Below are positions 1 to 14,493 of a stretch of 64,000 nt of DNA, one piece after another. Source of the stretch: Lepidonotus clava (Eukaryota; Annelida; Polychaeta; Phyllodocida; Polynoidae); assembly GCA_936440205.1 (NCBI GenBank), contig OW387147.1, positions 26,127,629 through 26,191,628 of the forward strand, read 5' to 3'. Position numbers and translations under genes: made by a program. The number at the start of each line of letters is the position of its first letter. Within the stretch, counting starts at the first letter, position 1. Under the pieces are notes generated by a model. The model was not told the origin of the DNA and did no database searches. It saw only the letters and a program-made list of their open reading frames with translations.

Positions 1-3000
1 TACCTTGGTCTTTCGTCTGGCACCCTTCACTGAACGTGTTATCCTGTTAGCTTTCATGACTCCCTGTCAAGCTTGTTTTGTTGGAATCATCACTTCAGTG
101 CTTTTATGGCACTTTGCTAATTACTTCCAACAAAAACCAAATCAGCATCTACCTAAATTACTACCACTCATCCCTGTTGGTTGTAGGAGATGCCTGTGCT
201 CATTGGACTATGTTTATGGACCTTCACAAGGGATGATTTTAATCCATGATTATTTCTATGCTTGTGTTCATTTACAGGCCCAAGGACACGTGCTAATAAG
301 CAGAATTTGTATGTGTCCTAATAAGCAGAATTTGTAAATATCATCAGGGGTCATTTACCTTTTGATTATAACATATTAGCAGGAGGTGGAATATTGAAAT
401 AAAATGTATGGCCAAATATGACAACCGCTAACTGTTAATTAGGAATAGTAAAAGGTTATGGTGGCTTTGTATAGATAAAGGTAAATATTATGGGGCCATA
501 AGCTTGATGAGCATAACATGATATTTCTGTATATATGATGGTATGGACTGAAACAGGAAGAAATTTGTGCTTTGAACTGGTTCCATGTTTTATATCAGCA
601 TGTGCTCAGGTGACACAAGCTTATATTGCACAGGCTCATGCCACTGACATTCCATTGTGACATCATGTGGTCAAGTCATCTAGTGAACGTTTGTACATCA
701 ATCTGGGGCCAAGATGACCAGGCCCTACTATATAAACCAAGGTAGAGACTGACGACGGCACTGTCAGTACATGTACTGCGATAACTGCTCATCAAACAAC
801 ACCTGCCTTGGTTTTCTCTGAGTATCATAGACATCATAGGTAATAGATCTAATGACACATTGGGATAAAGAGCTAAGGGGACATTAACTCAAGTGCCATA
901 AGTGACTAGGTCTCGTGATTAGAGGAGAAGAGAAGGAAACTACCGTGAGCACGAGTTGATTTGTAAAGAAACTGAAAAGAAATTTAAAAAAAAAAAGAAA
1001 TAAAAAAAGGTTTTAACGAGTGAGTACTAAGTGCTACAATGTGTTACACCATGCAATTGATGGTTCCTGAGCCATTATCTAAGTGATTCTTCAAATCTAA
1101 ATCTAGTTGCTTGACAACAAGGGTACCCCCTCAGGCTTTTTAGCATTGTGTCATTTAAATCCCACCAATAATATCCGGCGTTACTATCATTAACATAGGG
1201 TATTCATCTCCGAATACGCATGAAGAAATAACAATTTCAAAGTAAACTAACATAGCCCTTTCACCATACCAGTCTTAACGGTTGATACATTACCTGACCC
1301 TATCAATATCTGAAGCCTCACTATAAACCCTGACGTATATGGACCGCTGTGCATATATATAACAAGACATGGGTGGATCTATGGGGTGGCGACGCGTTAG
1401 GCATTAGGGCAAACTTGCCTACCGGCTGCAATTTTCTGCCACATTTATATCGCAGCCCATCTAATTGGCGGCACGATGTCCTGTCGTAAATCTAAGTCAA
1501 TGCAGAGGCCTGGTACTACTTCCAGACCCACTCATGAAGACGACATTACACTACACGATTTGGGCTTCAATATCCATGCGACATGATGATTTGATCGACA
1601 ATTTCGATTAAAGGAGTTACATAATTGTTAATGATTGGTAATTTAAAGCATGTCACATAATGTAAAACAAAGAATTGTATCTCTATTATTTGCGATTGCT
1701 ATAAGACATTGTTATGCCACAGCTAAAGTCTTGTAGTGTTATAGGGCCTCACAGACACATCACCCAAACCCCACCCACTCCCCGACCCCGCTATAGTCTA
1801 CAGTGTTCAGGAGAAACCCTTTGAGAGTCCAATCTTTGAGTGAGGCGTCTAGGATATATCCAGATGGGAAGCTTAGATCTTTAACGAGAAGAGATCTCAC
1901 AGGATTTTGCGAAAGCGCTTTGCGGAAGCGCCCTGGGGAAAAATGTTTGTGACTTGATAGAAAGACTTTTAATGTGGATCTATAAGTATCTTGGAAACTG
2001 ACTGAACATTTCTGTTAATTTCTTTTACCGTTCTAAGATGAACCTTGCGTTTTTCTTCATCTAAAGGTTACATTTTTAATCCATAGGTTTCAAACCGTTT
2101 GATTCAGGGTTTTAGCAACCTATCCCTTTTCTTTAGTAACCTTTCTAACAGTATCGCTGAAACCAATAGTTCTACTCTGAGATTTGATTCAGAGGTAAGA
2201 TAGATAAGAGACCCTTAAAATTAGAATCAAAAAGATTTTGGAATCTTTGTGCACATTGTAATACACACAGTACCTATGGAAACCATAATTTGAATATTGA
2301 TGTCATTGATAGGCTTTGAATTAATTTGAATACAAACTACATAAACCTTCCTTTATAGCATATTCTACCTTATTTCTTATAATTTTTATAATTTCATATA
2401 AATAAAACCTTAACTGCTATTATTGTATGGTAATTCTTTATAAGGCATTTGTCCCCACTACCCTTTCCCAATTAACAGAACCAAATCTGGAAATAAGATG
2501 CTTTTTCTAAAAGGACATTCATTACACTCTCTTACTTTCTCCTCGTTTTAAAATTCAGGGCTGGACCCCTGTCTTATCGCACCAATACGTGTGCCTCTGA
2601 TTTTCTCGATACCCCTGGTGAGGGCTCCGAAGGTTAAGTGGTCGCCCCTTTACGACCATCCACCGGTCGATCCTATCACCACCTTCTCATTCGCCTTCCT
2701 CTTGGAGAGATCCTTATTAATGACCATTACTACCTGGAGCGGATCGGGAGGGGTGTGGGTAAGGGGGGTCCAGAAGGACCAAGGAGTCTAGGGTCCAGGG
2801 GCTCCAAATGGTCCAGGGGGTACTGACTCCCCCTTTTGGTGGGGATTACACTCTAATAAGACGAACAATGGGGGACGTCTGAAGGTGGCCGTGCAACCCA
2901 TAGGGGATCGCAACCAACCAAGGACGAAGCCTGAGGTTCATATGATTCCCATGGGTCGTATGACAACCTCAGGATGACCTTAAAGGTTCTTCTATACTCT

Positions 3001-3270
3001 ATCACCCGAGTATTTTTTTTCAAATTATGTTTAAACAACCGAAAATGAGGAGCGATGCATACGGCCTGTCAATACGCACCACCCACAGTACGCACGGCTC
3101 GATCATCGATCATGTGGTTGATTTAAAGGGAGCGTCTTGCGTGCGTGCATGCATAGCAAATAAATTATGATGGTTTACATATAAAACTTTTCACATCTTG
3201 TATTATGATACCCATACTAATATCTCATGATAAGTTAGTCTGTCTGTGACAGATGAATATGTACACATAA
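1..3270. other. AT-rich DNA without a recognisable gene
   Basis: No frame here resembles a known protein. The longest open stretch (about 5-337, +) has no recognised domain; its end carries a 19-bp direct repeat (293-311 and 318-336, starting CTAATAAGCAG), which argues against coding. A GC-richer patch lies at about 2585-2850 and is open in two + frames, but it has no family signature or convincing splice sites. I see no RNA gene. Confidence 0.5.
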
Positions 3271-4144
3271 CAATTGGGAGCATATTTGGGAAAAGGTACC
3301 TAATGAGATTTAATGAGGTCACAAAATCACATGAAACATGGGGAAATGTGTCAGCATTATTCTTATTGTAGAGAACCTACTCTTTCAAGTGCTGCAAACC
3401 ATTTTGAAATATTCCTGATAACACCTGAGATAAACATGTATGAACTTACCCACCTCTTGTACATTGAGAAACTCTTATTCCCAATTGTTGTTGTTACTTC
3501 CATGTTATGGAGACTTAAAGTTTCTTATGTTTATCAAGAAATTAAGTTTTCTTATTTCTGAGAATATTAAAAGTGCCATAACTATTGACATGAGTGTTTG
3601 TTCCACTCACTGTTTTCAGTTTTGAGAAGGTAAAAACATTTTCTACATTACCTGTGAAAAAATGTTCTTTTCATTTTTTATATTCTTTTTACTGTAACCA
3701 TGGTAACTCGCTAAAAACGTTACATTTTGATTTTCCCATGATGCATTGTTTATGAAAATTTAGATTTTTAGTAAATATCATGAGAATCTTTAGAAAATTT
3801 CATGTAAGTCAAATTTTTTTACAAAATATCTTAAAAAATAGTTTTTTCCCCATATATTTCATGATTAATGTAACAAAGAGTCAATTTCTGCCAGATACTG
3901 CCAGATTTGGCCCAAATTGAGCATAATGGCCTATATTGTATGTAAGATTGCAAAGGAACTAAATATTGTAGAATGATAAAACAAAGAGTAGAAGAATCCC
4001 TGGGACTTCAGAAACATTATAAAACATAACTTTTAGCTGTATGTTAAGTGATTGTTTCATAATATGAACAAACCTCCAGAACTAGCGGCCTCATGATGGC
4101 CAAAAATGTCATTAGGTACCTTTTCCCAAATATGCTCCCAATTG
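3271..4144. mobile_element. Non-autonomous TIR transposon (MITE-like), about 0.87 kb
   Basis: The two ends form a perfect 36-bp inverted repeat at 3271-3306 and 4109-4144, starting CAATTGGGAGCATATT. There is no transposase ORF between them. The outermost bases are CAATTG, so the target duplication could be AATT or a shorter sequence; the palindrome hides the exact border. Perfect arms mean a fairly recent copy. The interior is very AT-rich and holds an X-box-like site, GTAACCATGGTAAC, at 3694-3707. The superfamily cannot be assigned from the ends alone. Confidence 0.8.
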
Positions 4145-7100
4145 CCCATTCATATTATTTTGTGATGACATTAATGTTTTATATAACAGAAAACAATCCT
4201 AGGTGTGAGACACTAATGATAAAAGACATGGGCGTTATACCAACAAGAGTTACGTACACACATCTATGTAGCCTACGTCAGACGCAGTTTATATTATGTA
4301 ATTATTGATGCCTAGTTACGAACAAAATAATTGCCTTAAAGGTTTATTTTGAAATCATAATTATATCAGTCATGGCTACTGCAAGTTCCTCCCATTCTTA
4401 CGTAATATACGGTGGAATTACAGGGCACATGAGTCCCATTAAAGATATTCATAATTGATATTAAAAGGTCAGATAAAATTGGAGTCAGTCATAATTATGT
4501 TGTACGCACCAACGCATTGTCGTTGTGCGTATGGCAATTCCCTACATGTCGTTGGGATAAGAATCCCCAAAGGTTACACTCGTGCCAAATACATCATCCA
4601 TAAGGAATTTTATGTCACATATTAAACCTTTCGGTTTTAATTTGACTATCCTTTTCTAACTAGTCGTCATTTGTGTATCTGATTCTATGGAAGAAGTACC
4701 AAATAGAACGTTTATATGATAGAACAAAAAATACCGTTTTTGTCGGCTTTTGAGAGGAAATTAAAAAAACGAATTTCATCACACACACAAAATAGATAAA
4801 TAAATAAATGAATAAATAAATTAAAAATAGAAAAACAAGTAATGATCAACACTAAGATGAACCGAATAGCCCCACCCAAAAACAAGATAACCCACCCCAT
4901 CCTTACTATATATATCCACAAGTTTCAATGGGGCTATCCGTGTGAATCTACATGGGGGCAGGTCAGATAAAAGCCTGCTCGCAGCAAAAGGTTGGCGCTT
5001 TCTAAGTTGGCTATCAGAGACTGCAGTGTAAAGTAGGAGGGGCTAATCCGGGCACAGAGCCCCCTGTGTGTCCAACAAGGGCCTCACGTGCTGGTTCCCA
5101 CAGCCCAGCACTGTCAGAGGCCGGTCTGTCTGGAAATATACGGCTTAAAAACTACTTTGTAGGTTTTCTGTTTGTCTTTTTCGCCCCTGACTTGTTTTGA
5201 TCTTTATATTTATGTTTATAGAGTGTGCGTTTGGCCCTTTTAGTTCCTTCTCTTTCCTAATAGCCCTGGGTTGTTTTCATCTTATTGTAACTGTTGTAAA
5301 GATAGAGTTTGATTTATGTTAGTTTTGCATTGTAAAGAGAGTGCCATAAGATATTGTTGTACATGCGTCTTGAGTTCAAACGAGAAATCATATGAACCGC
5401 TTTTTGAACGTAGAATGTTGCAAATATTAGGTCGGAAATCAGAACGGAATATCTAGTCATGTCCTGTTCCGACTCTGTTCTCAAATGAACAAAATTGAAC
5501 TCATTTTTAAAGGTAAATCGGGCTTCCTGCATAAAAAAATACATTAATTTGATGTGGTCAAGGGCTTCAGAGTCAGAGACTTCACAAGTGTTAGGAGGAG
5601 CCAAATCAATCTACCGCTGCATACTTTGTTGTACTGGATATAGACACTCCTTCCCACCAGGGATTATAGGGATTCAGAAGTTTGCAAGGAGCTGTTGTAT
5701 GTATACATGACATTGAGCATCCCCAAAGATCACCAAAGCAACCGAATATATGTATGCAATGCCGTCCATCAAATGCGTCCACCAAATGCGTTGGCACCTA
5801 GAGGGTTGGGATGTCCTGGGGCGGGGGTAGTGCTTCCTTGTACAAGGTCAATACTTATGTAAGATATATATAGGGGATCTAAACTCCAGGGAAAGTTGCG
5901 TCTGTTATTATTGGAAGGTCGATCATAAGTGATAATTGTATACAAAATGCACTAATCACCAATATATATATATTTAACATTTTTATTTACCCTGGGAGTG
6001 GAGTGGATTTCTCCAGTATTCCTCCACTCCCAATATGCCAATAATTTATATTTATGTACGAATTGACCTAGGATAAGACTAAGTTGTAGTAAAGTAATTA
6101 TAATAGTCTACTAGTAATTACCATTCAACTGTCTTACAAATCATACAGAAAAAGGACTGCAGCTACAAGTATCACTGTCGTCGACCATGACAGCTTATTT
6201 CCCATAGTACGAAAGCAACCACACGCACGAAAAAGTATAAACCATGAATGTAATTGGCCTGTCAATCCCATCTTCAATATATGTCTGCTGCGGAGAACAA
6301 GAGCAATAACAGGATCTAGAATAACCATACGCAGGGGGAAGGTTAAGTATTTTGATGGACATGTGATTTTCTTGAACTTCTTATTGGAAGTCTAAGCCGA
6401 ATTCCCAGTGCGAAGGGTGGGAAACCTAAGCAGCTATATAGAATGATAAAATATGAGCGGGAAATCAATAGACAGAGAAAGGGCTGGGACAGTGACTGTT
6501 GGACCACCTCCTACCTTAACAACACCCACGGCCCTGGGGGATTGTTTTTGCAGTAAGAACTATCCGCTGGTCAATAGTTCTCTTTACTGAACGACCTGTA
6601 TGGGATCAACAACTCCGTCATGGTCAATTGATTGAAATCTATCAGGATTCCATGCCATCTAGCAATAGACCTTTCTCATAGAGACCCTCCCATAGATGAC
6701 TTGACCCCAACACGTTTAACCTGGGCCCATTGGAACCCCTACCGCAACTTGCTGGTTCAGGCTATACAGGGGGACACACTAATGAAAAAGGTCTAGAGTG
6801 GAGAAGAACCTTTAAGAAAGACTGCAGAATCTCATGGAAGCTTTTGGAGATGATTTTGAATTCCAGTGAATATATCTATACAAGTACTTATAATGCATAT
6901 AATTTGCCAGACATGCTTGGAACAATTATGATTTATCAAACAAGCATTGAACACAGACCCTTGTAAACACACTCAGACGTTCAAGTGCCTTACATCGTAT
7001 TAATATTTTTTCTGAAGTATCAATCCCATGTTTCCATTTAAAAGCGTTTCATTGTTTTGTGCGTTGTTTTTCAAAATCCACAGACGTGTTCTTGTGAGCC

Positions 7101-10100
7101 TCACATGAAATGAAAACCCCACAGTGACTTGACATTGATCGACTTGATTTTATGGCAACCTATGGGAGCTTTCCGAAACGTTATCGTTGTTTTGACAAAA
7201 GCTTTCACCAAAACACAAAGAGGATATTCACATTGCTTCAGAATTATGCTAAATTCTCCAGGAAACATGGGCGAGTGGATTTTTGAGGACAAATCTACCT
7301 TACTGGATTTGGAGGGAACTATATGAAAATGCAAAGTCATTTTATATCAAAATGTTACTCTAATGGCTTTGCTTCATGGCATTGCTTTGTTTTATAATTG
7401 AATTAAAAAAGAAGCTAAAGTATAATATCTCAACATGGATGACACTAACTCAGTTAACATTAGTTGGTTAAACGTTGTGGGGTACCACCTAGGAACTGAA
7501 CAATACATCACCAGAAAAAAAATTCAATACACTGAATTGCTGCAGGCTGTTTTCAGAGTATGTGGGACATTTATCTTGGTGGGAAATGTATAATTATTTC
7601 AAAAGTCACAAGCATCAGAGGTCATCTTATTTTGGATGTCATGACAAGTGAATCATACAATTTAAAGAGGTGATGTTTATTTTATATCTCTAAAAAGCTT
7701 GTCTTTGCCCAATTTGTATTTTGCATGTACTTCACGGTCCTGGTAATTGACAAAATTTAATTGTATACTTTACTGAGTTTGGTCTGCAGTCTAGGAAAGT
7801 ACTAGGCCAAAGTATGATTATGCTGAACATTCAACTTAAGCCTAACTTTCTTTGTGTTAATTCTGGGAATAGACAGGTGTTGGTAGGAGTAGTGGAAACC
7901 TTTTGTTAACTAATGACACTCTTTATTTTCTCATTTTCAAGTAGACTAGTCATTATCAGGTGCAAGGACCATGTGACACAGTTGCCACACTTTCTTGGAA
8001 GGTCAATGATATATCATTACACCCTCTATCAGACCAACAGTATCCATTTTTAGCTTCAATTTCGCCGACGTGATGCCCCCGGGAAGATCTAGAGACAGCC
8101 GTATGCTTGAATAAGGCTCTAGATACCAGATAAGTAGCAATAAGTGTATGCAACCCTATATCTTGTAAAACATACTCCACAGTCAATCCCATTTGCCATC
8201 CAAGCTGGAGTGATGATATTACATAGTCACATGTCTGTTTCCAAGATTTTTCTTCAAAATACAATTATTACAAATGAACATTGAAAGGTCATTTTGTTTT
8301 GAGTTTACAAAATACTACGTGCAAAACTTCGACGTAGGAGCCTATTACCCATAGAAAGCAATATTAAAGCCCCTTAGCTTGACTCATAATGTTCAGCCAT
8401 CCTTTGCCCTATTATTCAACATTAGTGATATCCCCCTTTACTACTATAAAAGGTTTGTGGTGTAGAGGTAAGGTAATATTAAAATATTAAGATATTACAA
8501 TAAATGAATGTGAACGGCGGCTTTGGCACACCAAATTTATTGATATAAATTACCAAGTTCGCATAAAAGCGATTTAGATGATTGGTAGTAAAAGTAAGTA
8601 CATTTTGAAGTGATAAAATAAGTTCAAACTGGGCGATTGATATAAAAGTATGTTATGACAATAAAAGATTGAAGTAATGAAAGATAAAAGTCCATTTGGG
8701 TAATATAAAATACTGGTGTGGGTGGGTGGGTAAAAAGTTTGAAATTGATGCTGCCTGTGTGACGGTCAGCTCAAAAGTGAAAAGTCAACGGACGGTTGGT
8801 AACCACCAACAAGTGGTATCCAGGAAGTTGAAAGTTAGTTCATGGCTAAATCCGTCAGGGGGCACCAATGCGCCGCAATTTACATAGCGCACACATTTTG
8901 TATTGGCTGGTTGAGGTATATATAGTTATTCGAGTGGTACAATTCATATATGATATCTTTTGGCTTCACCCAATGAAACAGAAAAGCAAAACTCTGGTCT
9001 ATTCATTGCACTTCAAATGGGGAGGCTAGATTTTGCAATAGAATGTAATTTTGTCAATTCAATTGGGAAACCACACCAAGCTTTTCAATAGGAGTTCTAT
9101 AACTGGACCAATCCAGAGACCCCTACTCCATTAAGAGAATGAAATATTGACTAAGGATGAAAATCAGAAGGAAGAAAAATATCTGTTTATTTATACCCTC
9201 TTTCATATCTAAGCTGCTAAGGTTTTGTGTAGAAAATTAATTATATTGTCAGTAACACAGATACCAGCCAACCATCCACAGTAATTTATTACACATTCTA
9301 AATAACCTAAAATTGTATGTTGTATAAAAGGTTTTATGCAGTGGCAATTTGAGCACTATGTAAGTTTGCTGCTCGGTCCTATACGCGGTTGCTGGTACCA
9401 CATCTCGTCAGCCATATTCCAGCCCCTAGGGACCTTCTCGAACAATATATCCAGGGGCTTGAAGTGCCTTCACCATGAAAGTTCTTCTCTTTTAAGTCTA
9501 AGATCCAGCTAAGCCCAAAGACCATGCCATAAAAATCCGAAAATGTCAGGCCTTATTATCAACCAAGCCAATGTGACCCTGCACCTATCCTCTCCCTGTC
9601 ATAGACACAGGAGAGCTTGGAAGTGGTTGGGCTATTCATGGTATATTGACGTACTATGATCAATAAATTGGGAACTTTCCCCTCTCCTCGCTCTTTGTCT
9701 AGGAAAAGTTAAAAGAATGTATATCACCTTTTAGTGTAACTATAATGTAGGTTTTATTGATTGGAGGGTAGGAAAGATACAGCGTGTATCAACTGAAGGA
9801 TGCGTGGACAGCCTATATATCATGCCATTACTTCAAGAACTCGATCATTCACTTAGAATCTCCCCCAACGTTCAAATTTATTCAAATCATTCCAATGTTA
9901 TACTTACTAATTTTACCCAGTGCCCCTAAGACTTCTTCTGGTGTCTAAATGACACAATCATGTTTTCTTTTAGCAATTTCATTACACTGATGATTGCTCA
10001 TTATAATCAAATGTTTTCAATATTTTTTTCTATTTTTGTTATTAAGTATTGTCAAGTTTGCATGTGGTCACAGGTTCCTTCCCTGCTGGGAGTTCGTAGG

Positions 10101-13100
10101 ATGATCCGTCATTGATATGGTCAACCTTTATAAAGCCGGCATTCAAAACATGGCATTAGGCACGCTGATATAAGGATTCCACTCTGAATGATGGAGATAT
10201 AGGAGATCTAGGAATTTCCATCACAACAGTTAACAAATTAAAGCAAAGGGACTCTGACACTAACAATACAGCTACGCAGAAACAAATCTGCTGTGCAAAC
10301 AAACATCACTAACAAGTATGAAACCCAAAGAGATAATATTAGATCAAATTAAATAATACGGATAGTATAAATGACCGTGTAAATCCCACATGTGTTTAGG
10401 GAAAAGATTGATTCTGTTGCAACCTTTAATCGATTGTGATTCTAATTCTTCTTTTTCCAGACTTGATGACATTTTCTTGCAACATCCTTATAGATTTGTT
10501 TACACAAAAAACGAGCAGGCTCGACTTTCGAGTTCAAATGTCAAAACATCAAGTTGAAATTCACCGGTGTTAACGTTTGCAATGATTGATACAGATAACC
10601 TTTAAAAACATGTTGTGCGTTCTGAAGGTTAGCTATTAAGAAACGTACAGAGCGTAACCCATATATTATCATATTTATTGGATTTTAGATATTTTCAAAT
10701 ATCCAAAACATCTTTTTTTAAAGAAATATAGCTGAAGGGTTAAGTAGATTACTTGAAACAGAAATTCAATTTTTTCACCTTTCTATGATTCTCAACTAGA
10801 GCCAAGGCTCAAGCCATGTAAATGTCAAAGTGCGTGCAGTGAGCCGCTGCCGAGTTGCTCACTACTTGACCCTAATAACGAGCCGATGTGAGCTATTGCA
10901 AAGACGGTCTGAGGCACGAGAGGAGGAAGGGACCAGGGTCTACACAGGAAACCTTAGATATAAGGGAACTTATGGCTGTCTGGGCTAGGCAAATTGGGGG
11001 TCACAAGGGAGTCAGAAAAGCAATAACATATAACTTTTACAGGGACCTGCTATACGACGATATGCTTACGGTATTTTGTCACTTTAAGAAGGTTTTAGCT
11101 TCTAGAATGATACTATACTATTTTGGAGTGATAATATACTAAGAAAGTATAATTTGTATGTTTATCAGTTTAAGCCTAAGGCTTTTAAAATTATTATTGT
11201 AAGTGTTCTGACAGACACTGCATGTCTGAGCAGGGGCCAAGACAACGACAAGACTGGTTATTCTGGGAAACGTTGGATTACATTTTCGAGATAAATTAAT
11301 CAACCCGGTATGGGACATTGTACAGAGATTTCCATACTGGTATGGAAAACATAATAAATGACCGTCACTTTGTAGTATATAATTATAAGAGCAGATAAAA
11401 ATGATTAGATTTTCTTCATTTGACACTATCCATGTGGTTTTGACTTACTCTATTAGCTTTAAGAGGGCTAATGGTTCCCAGCAGGTTAATGTGGAAAGCT
11501 TTGAAAGGGTGATATTGAAATGATACTGCCCCAACAGGAAAGTATGAATATATATGAGAAACATTTGTAAATTTCAATACAACTTCATTCCTACATTTGC
11601 TGAGCCTTGTAGTTATCATCCTTTTAAATACGTGGATACTTTCCCAAGAAATCCCGATCTTAGTTTCTAAATCTAGTCTAAGTAAAACCAACAAGATGAG
11701 CTAATCAGTACCATCACGTGTCGCAACACACCAACCAATGAGCTGTTGCGATACTCTGGAAGAACCTATTTACATGCGATGAACCAATCAGGAGGGGCGA
11801 ATCAAGCTGACTTCATTAAGGAATTTTCCAACACTCATCCGGGTGCTCCAGCAATCCACCGCCCTGGAGGGGCCGTTTTCAAGGTCAATTAAGGTCAATC
11901 AGGGTCAACTACTGGCCCTGGTGTTGGGATGAGGGCAGTTGAGCCGGGCGATAGGTTGGGGCTGGTGGGCAGGCCTCAGGGCAGCAACCCAATCGTGAGC
12001 CCTGCTGAAGACGTGATGAGTCCGGGGAGAGCCATCAGACACCATTCACACCCCAACATGCTTACTATGCCGCACGTACACTAGCCGACTAAATACTGCC
12101 GATTTTCACAAATCACAGGTTGAATATGGGTTAAGTATAGATATGTTGCAAATCATAAGAAAGGGTTTGCGATTCCCTTTCTAACGGTATGCAATATGCA
12201 TGGTCTTTTTCAATATCGTTGGAATACAGTTATGAATTACTAAACTGCCTGGGGAATACTTGCATAAGTTTGCAATTAAACTTGCCAAATTAAACGAGTC
12301 TTCCTGAATCGCTATTTAGTGGTATCATTTATATATACATAGACATTGGTTCCAATGCAAACGTAAGAGCAATACTGCCATCATTATCAATCCTTACTGA
12401 ACCATAGATCATTGCAGCAAATAGCGATCAAAGGACATACTAAGCCTTTCCAAGGTTTTGAACTGTGATAGGAAAAAGTGTCATCAATTATTGGCATATA
12501 TTATGAGAGATATTTGTACTGAGGACCTTTCCTTTGAGTTTCAGATATTTTAAAGCATTTTCCAGCCTTTAAATTGACAAATTATCCTTGGAACATAATA
12601 TATAAAACCTGGCCAATTATGCACATTATATCTGAAAAGTACCATATTTGAAAACTGATATTTTCTATTTCAAAGCCTGATTGATGGAACTACGGACTAA
12701 TATTGAAGTATTTTTTATAGAATAAAGGCAAATGTACCAACAGACCTTTATATGAAACTAAATATCAACCTTTTGATATTAATAAGGATGACAAAAAGCA
12801 AAAAAAATGAGCACAGTTGACCCCTGAGAGCAACCCAAATACATCAATTATGCTGTATTCGGTAAGATACAAGCGCACAGTTGGACATTATTATGATGTA
12901 AAAGTACATGTTACATGTATACTTTCCCATCAGAAAACCTATGAAATAGTAATAATAGATAACTGTATAAAAAGATAAAACAAATATAGGCAAGAAATAA
13001 GCAAACATTCTGTAATCAAATTCAAATTGCTTCTCAGCGTCCAGATGGCTTATTGGAAAAATTTATGCAAAATGGTGATATTTCATAATTTCACCTCAGC

Positions 13101-13663
13101 CTTCTGACTGTGTTCATTTGCTGAATAATGCTTGCTTATAGGTGAATGACACATCATTAGATTCCAAATTTAATTCTCTAAACTCCCTATTGAAAGAATT
13201 GAGATTTAATGTAAATTGAAAATTCTATTTAGAATTAAGTTGATGGAAGTCAGGAAAAATACCAAATTTCAAGACATTCCAAACATTCCAAATTATTTGG
13301 AATGTTCAGTTGGAACACATATCATCCAGATTCATAATATATAGATTCCTAGCTTTAGGACGATACCAAGATGATTAAAATTGATCAAGAATTGTAAGAA
13401 TTATGAGGATTTATTTGAAAAATGTTAAGGCAACTTAATGTTTTTGATCGCAATTTGCTACAATGATCTATAGCAGGAACGATTTGTTCTAGTTAGTGTC
13501 TGTGAACAAAAGAAAAAGCAGTTTTAGTAAGAACAGTAACAAAACAGCTCAATTTCACGGAGGAAAGCAATCTATTGCTACTGAGAATCCATTCGGTCTA
13601 GCTACCGACCTTTTGTGGTTTAGGAAGTCTTTCGCCGAAGATGTCCCCTACTGGTTTCCGACG
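4145..13663. other. AT-rich DNA without a recognisable gene
   Basis: Scattered short open frames on both strands (for example 7956-8264, -, and 5314-5604, -) match no family I know and lack a supporting gene structure. An AAAT-type low-complexity tract sits at about 4785-4830. GC-richer patches at about 4960-5150 and 11850-12060 are not explained. A small hairpin lies near 5995-6033 (GGGAGTGGAG against CTCCACTCCC), and another at about 13285-13312 (AACATTCCAAAT against its complement). Confidence 0.45.
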
Positions 13664-13738
13664 TTTATATGTCGCAGTTGTAGAGCACTAGTCTGCTAAT
13701 CAAAAGGGCCCCGGCTGAATTCGAGGTCTGGTTTAAGG
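13664..13738 (+). pseudogene. Degenerate tRNA-like sequence (tRNA-Ser(GCT)-like or SINE head)
   Basis: The sequence reads like a worn tRNA: a D-arm/A-box remnant (GTTGTAGAGCACTAG), an anticodon-region remnant with CTGCTAATCA (anticodon position GCT) and a disrupted T-arm/B-box (GAATTCGAGGTC). The acceptor stem does not pair. It is most likely a tRNA pseudogene or the head of an old tRNA-derived SINE. No tail or target duplication was found. Confidence 0.4.
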
Positions 13739-14430
13739 CCCGAGTCTAGAGTTACCAGTAACTAGGTATATCTTTCAATCTACCCGTTGAGTTATCCAGT
13801 ACTAGTTTTGGTAACCAATGCGTAGACGTCTTTCTCCTTTAAAAGTAATGCTATTAGCATTGTTTTTGGACTAAAAAGACCAAGGATAACGTCGATCTCT
13901 GAAGTAGGTTGTGTAATTCAGACCAGAGACACTGTCAGAATTGCATTATTAACAGTGAAAAGTTTGTATTGAATCAGCAAAAGAAAAGAATGGTACCAGT
14001 AATCAGTTTTTCCTTTATTTTTTCATCATCACCGCCTAAAACTTAACAATTATGTAATGACCCTTTATCTATAGTAAATAGCTATCCCTTATGACCGTTA
14101 CTAGAATCTCATCGAGGCATCCTGGCTAGATTTGGTTTTACATAATTATCATATCATGGAGTATACAGCAAAAGGACACCTTATTCACAAGTTTTTGTAT
14201 TCAGGTGACGGACCCCTAAATTCTCTGATAAACCAGTTCCGTCGGTAGTTCCGACATAACAATGTTTCCATCTGTCAAGATCACGACAGCTCATGACTGC
14301 CACTGAGCCATATGATCCTGAGACTGGAGGACATTAAGGGATGAGCCTTTAGAGACACATGTTGATATTGTCACTTAGAATAACTTATAAAGGTTGTTTG
14401 GGTGGGTTACAAGGAATGTACACACGTGCA

Positions 14431-14432
14431 CG

Positions 14433-14492
<60 letters not shown>
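14431..14492. repeat. (CA)n microsatellite
   Basis: An almost pure run of CA dinucleotides, preceded by a few CG-containing variants (CACGCACG), about 60 bp long. It forces the repetitive Thr-His reading in one frame, which is not a gene. Confidence 0.97.

Positions 14493-14493
<1 letters not shown>

Noticed and set aside
7956-8264. 102-codon open frame on the - strand
   Set aside because: It looks somewhat protein-like but has no known motif, no clear splice support and normal background composition; not reported as a gene.
12010-12045. Hammerhead ribozyme-like GTGATGAGTCCGGGG
   Set aside because: The required CUGANGA core is altered at its first base, and no GAAA follows a closed stem II.
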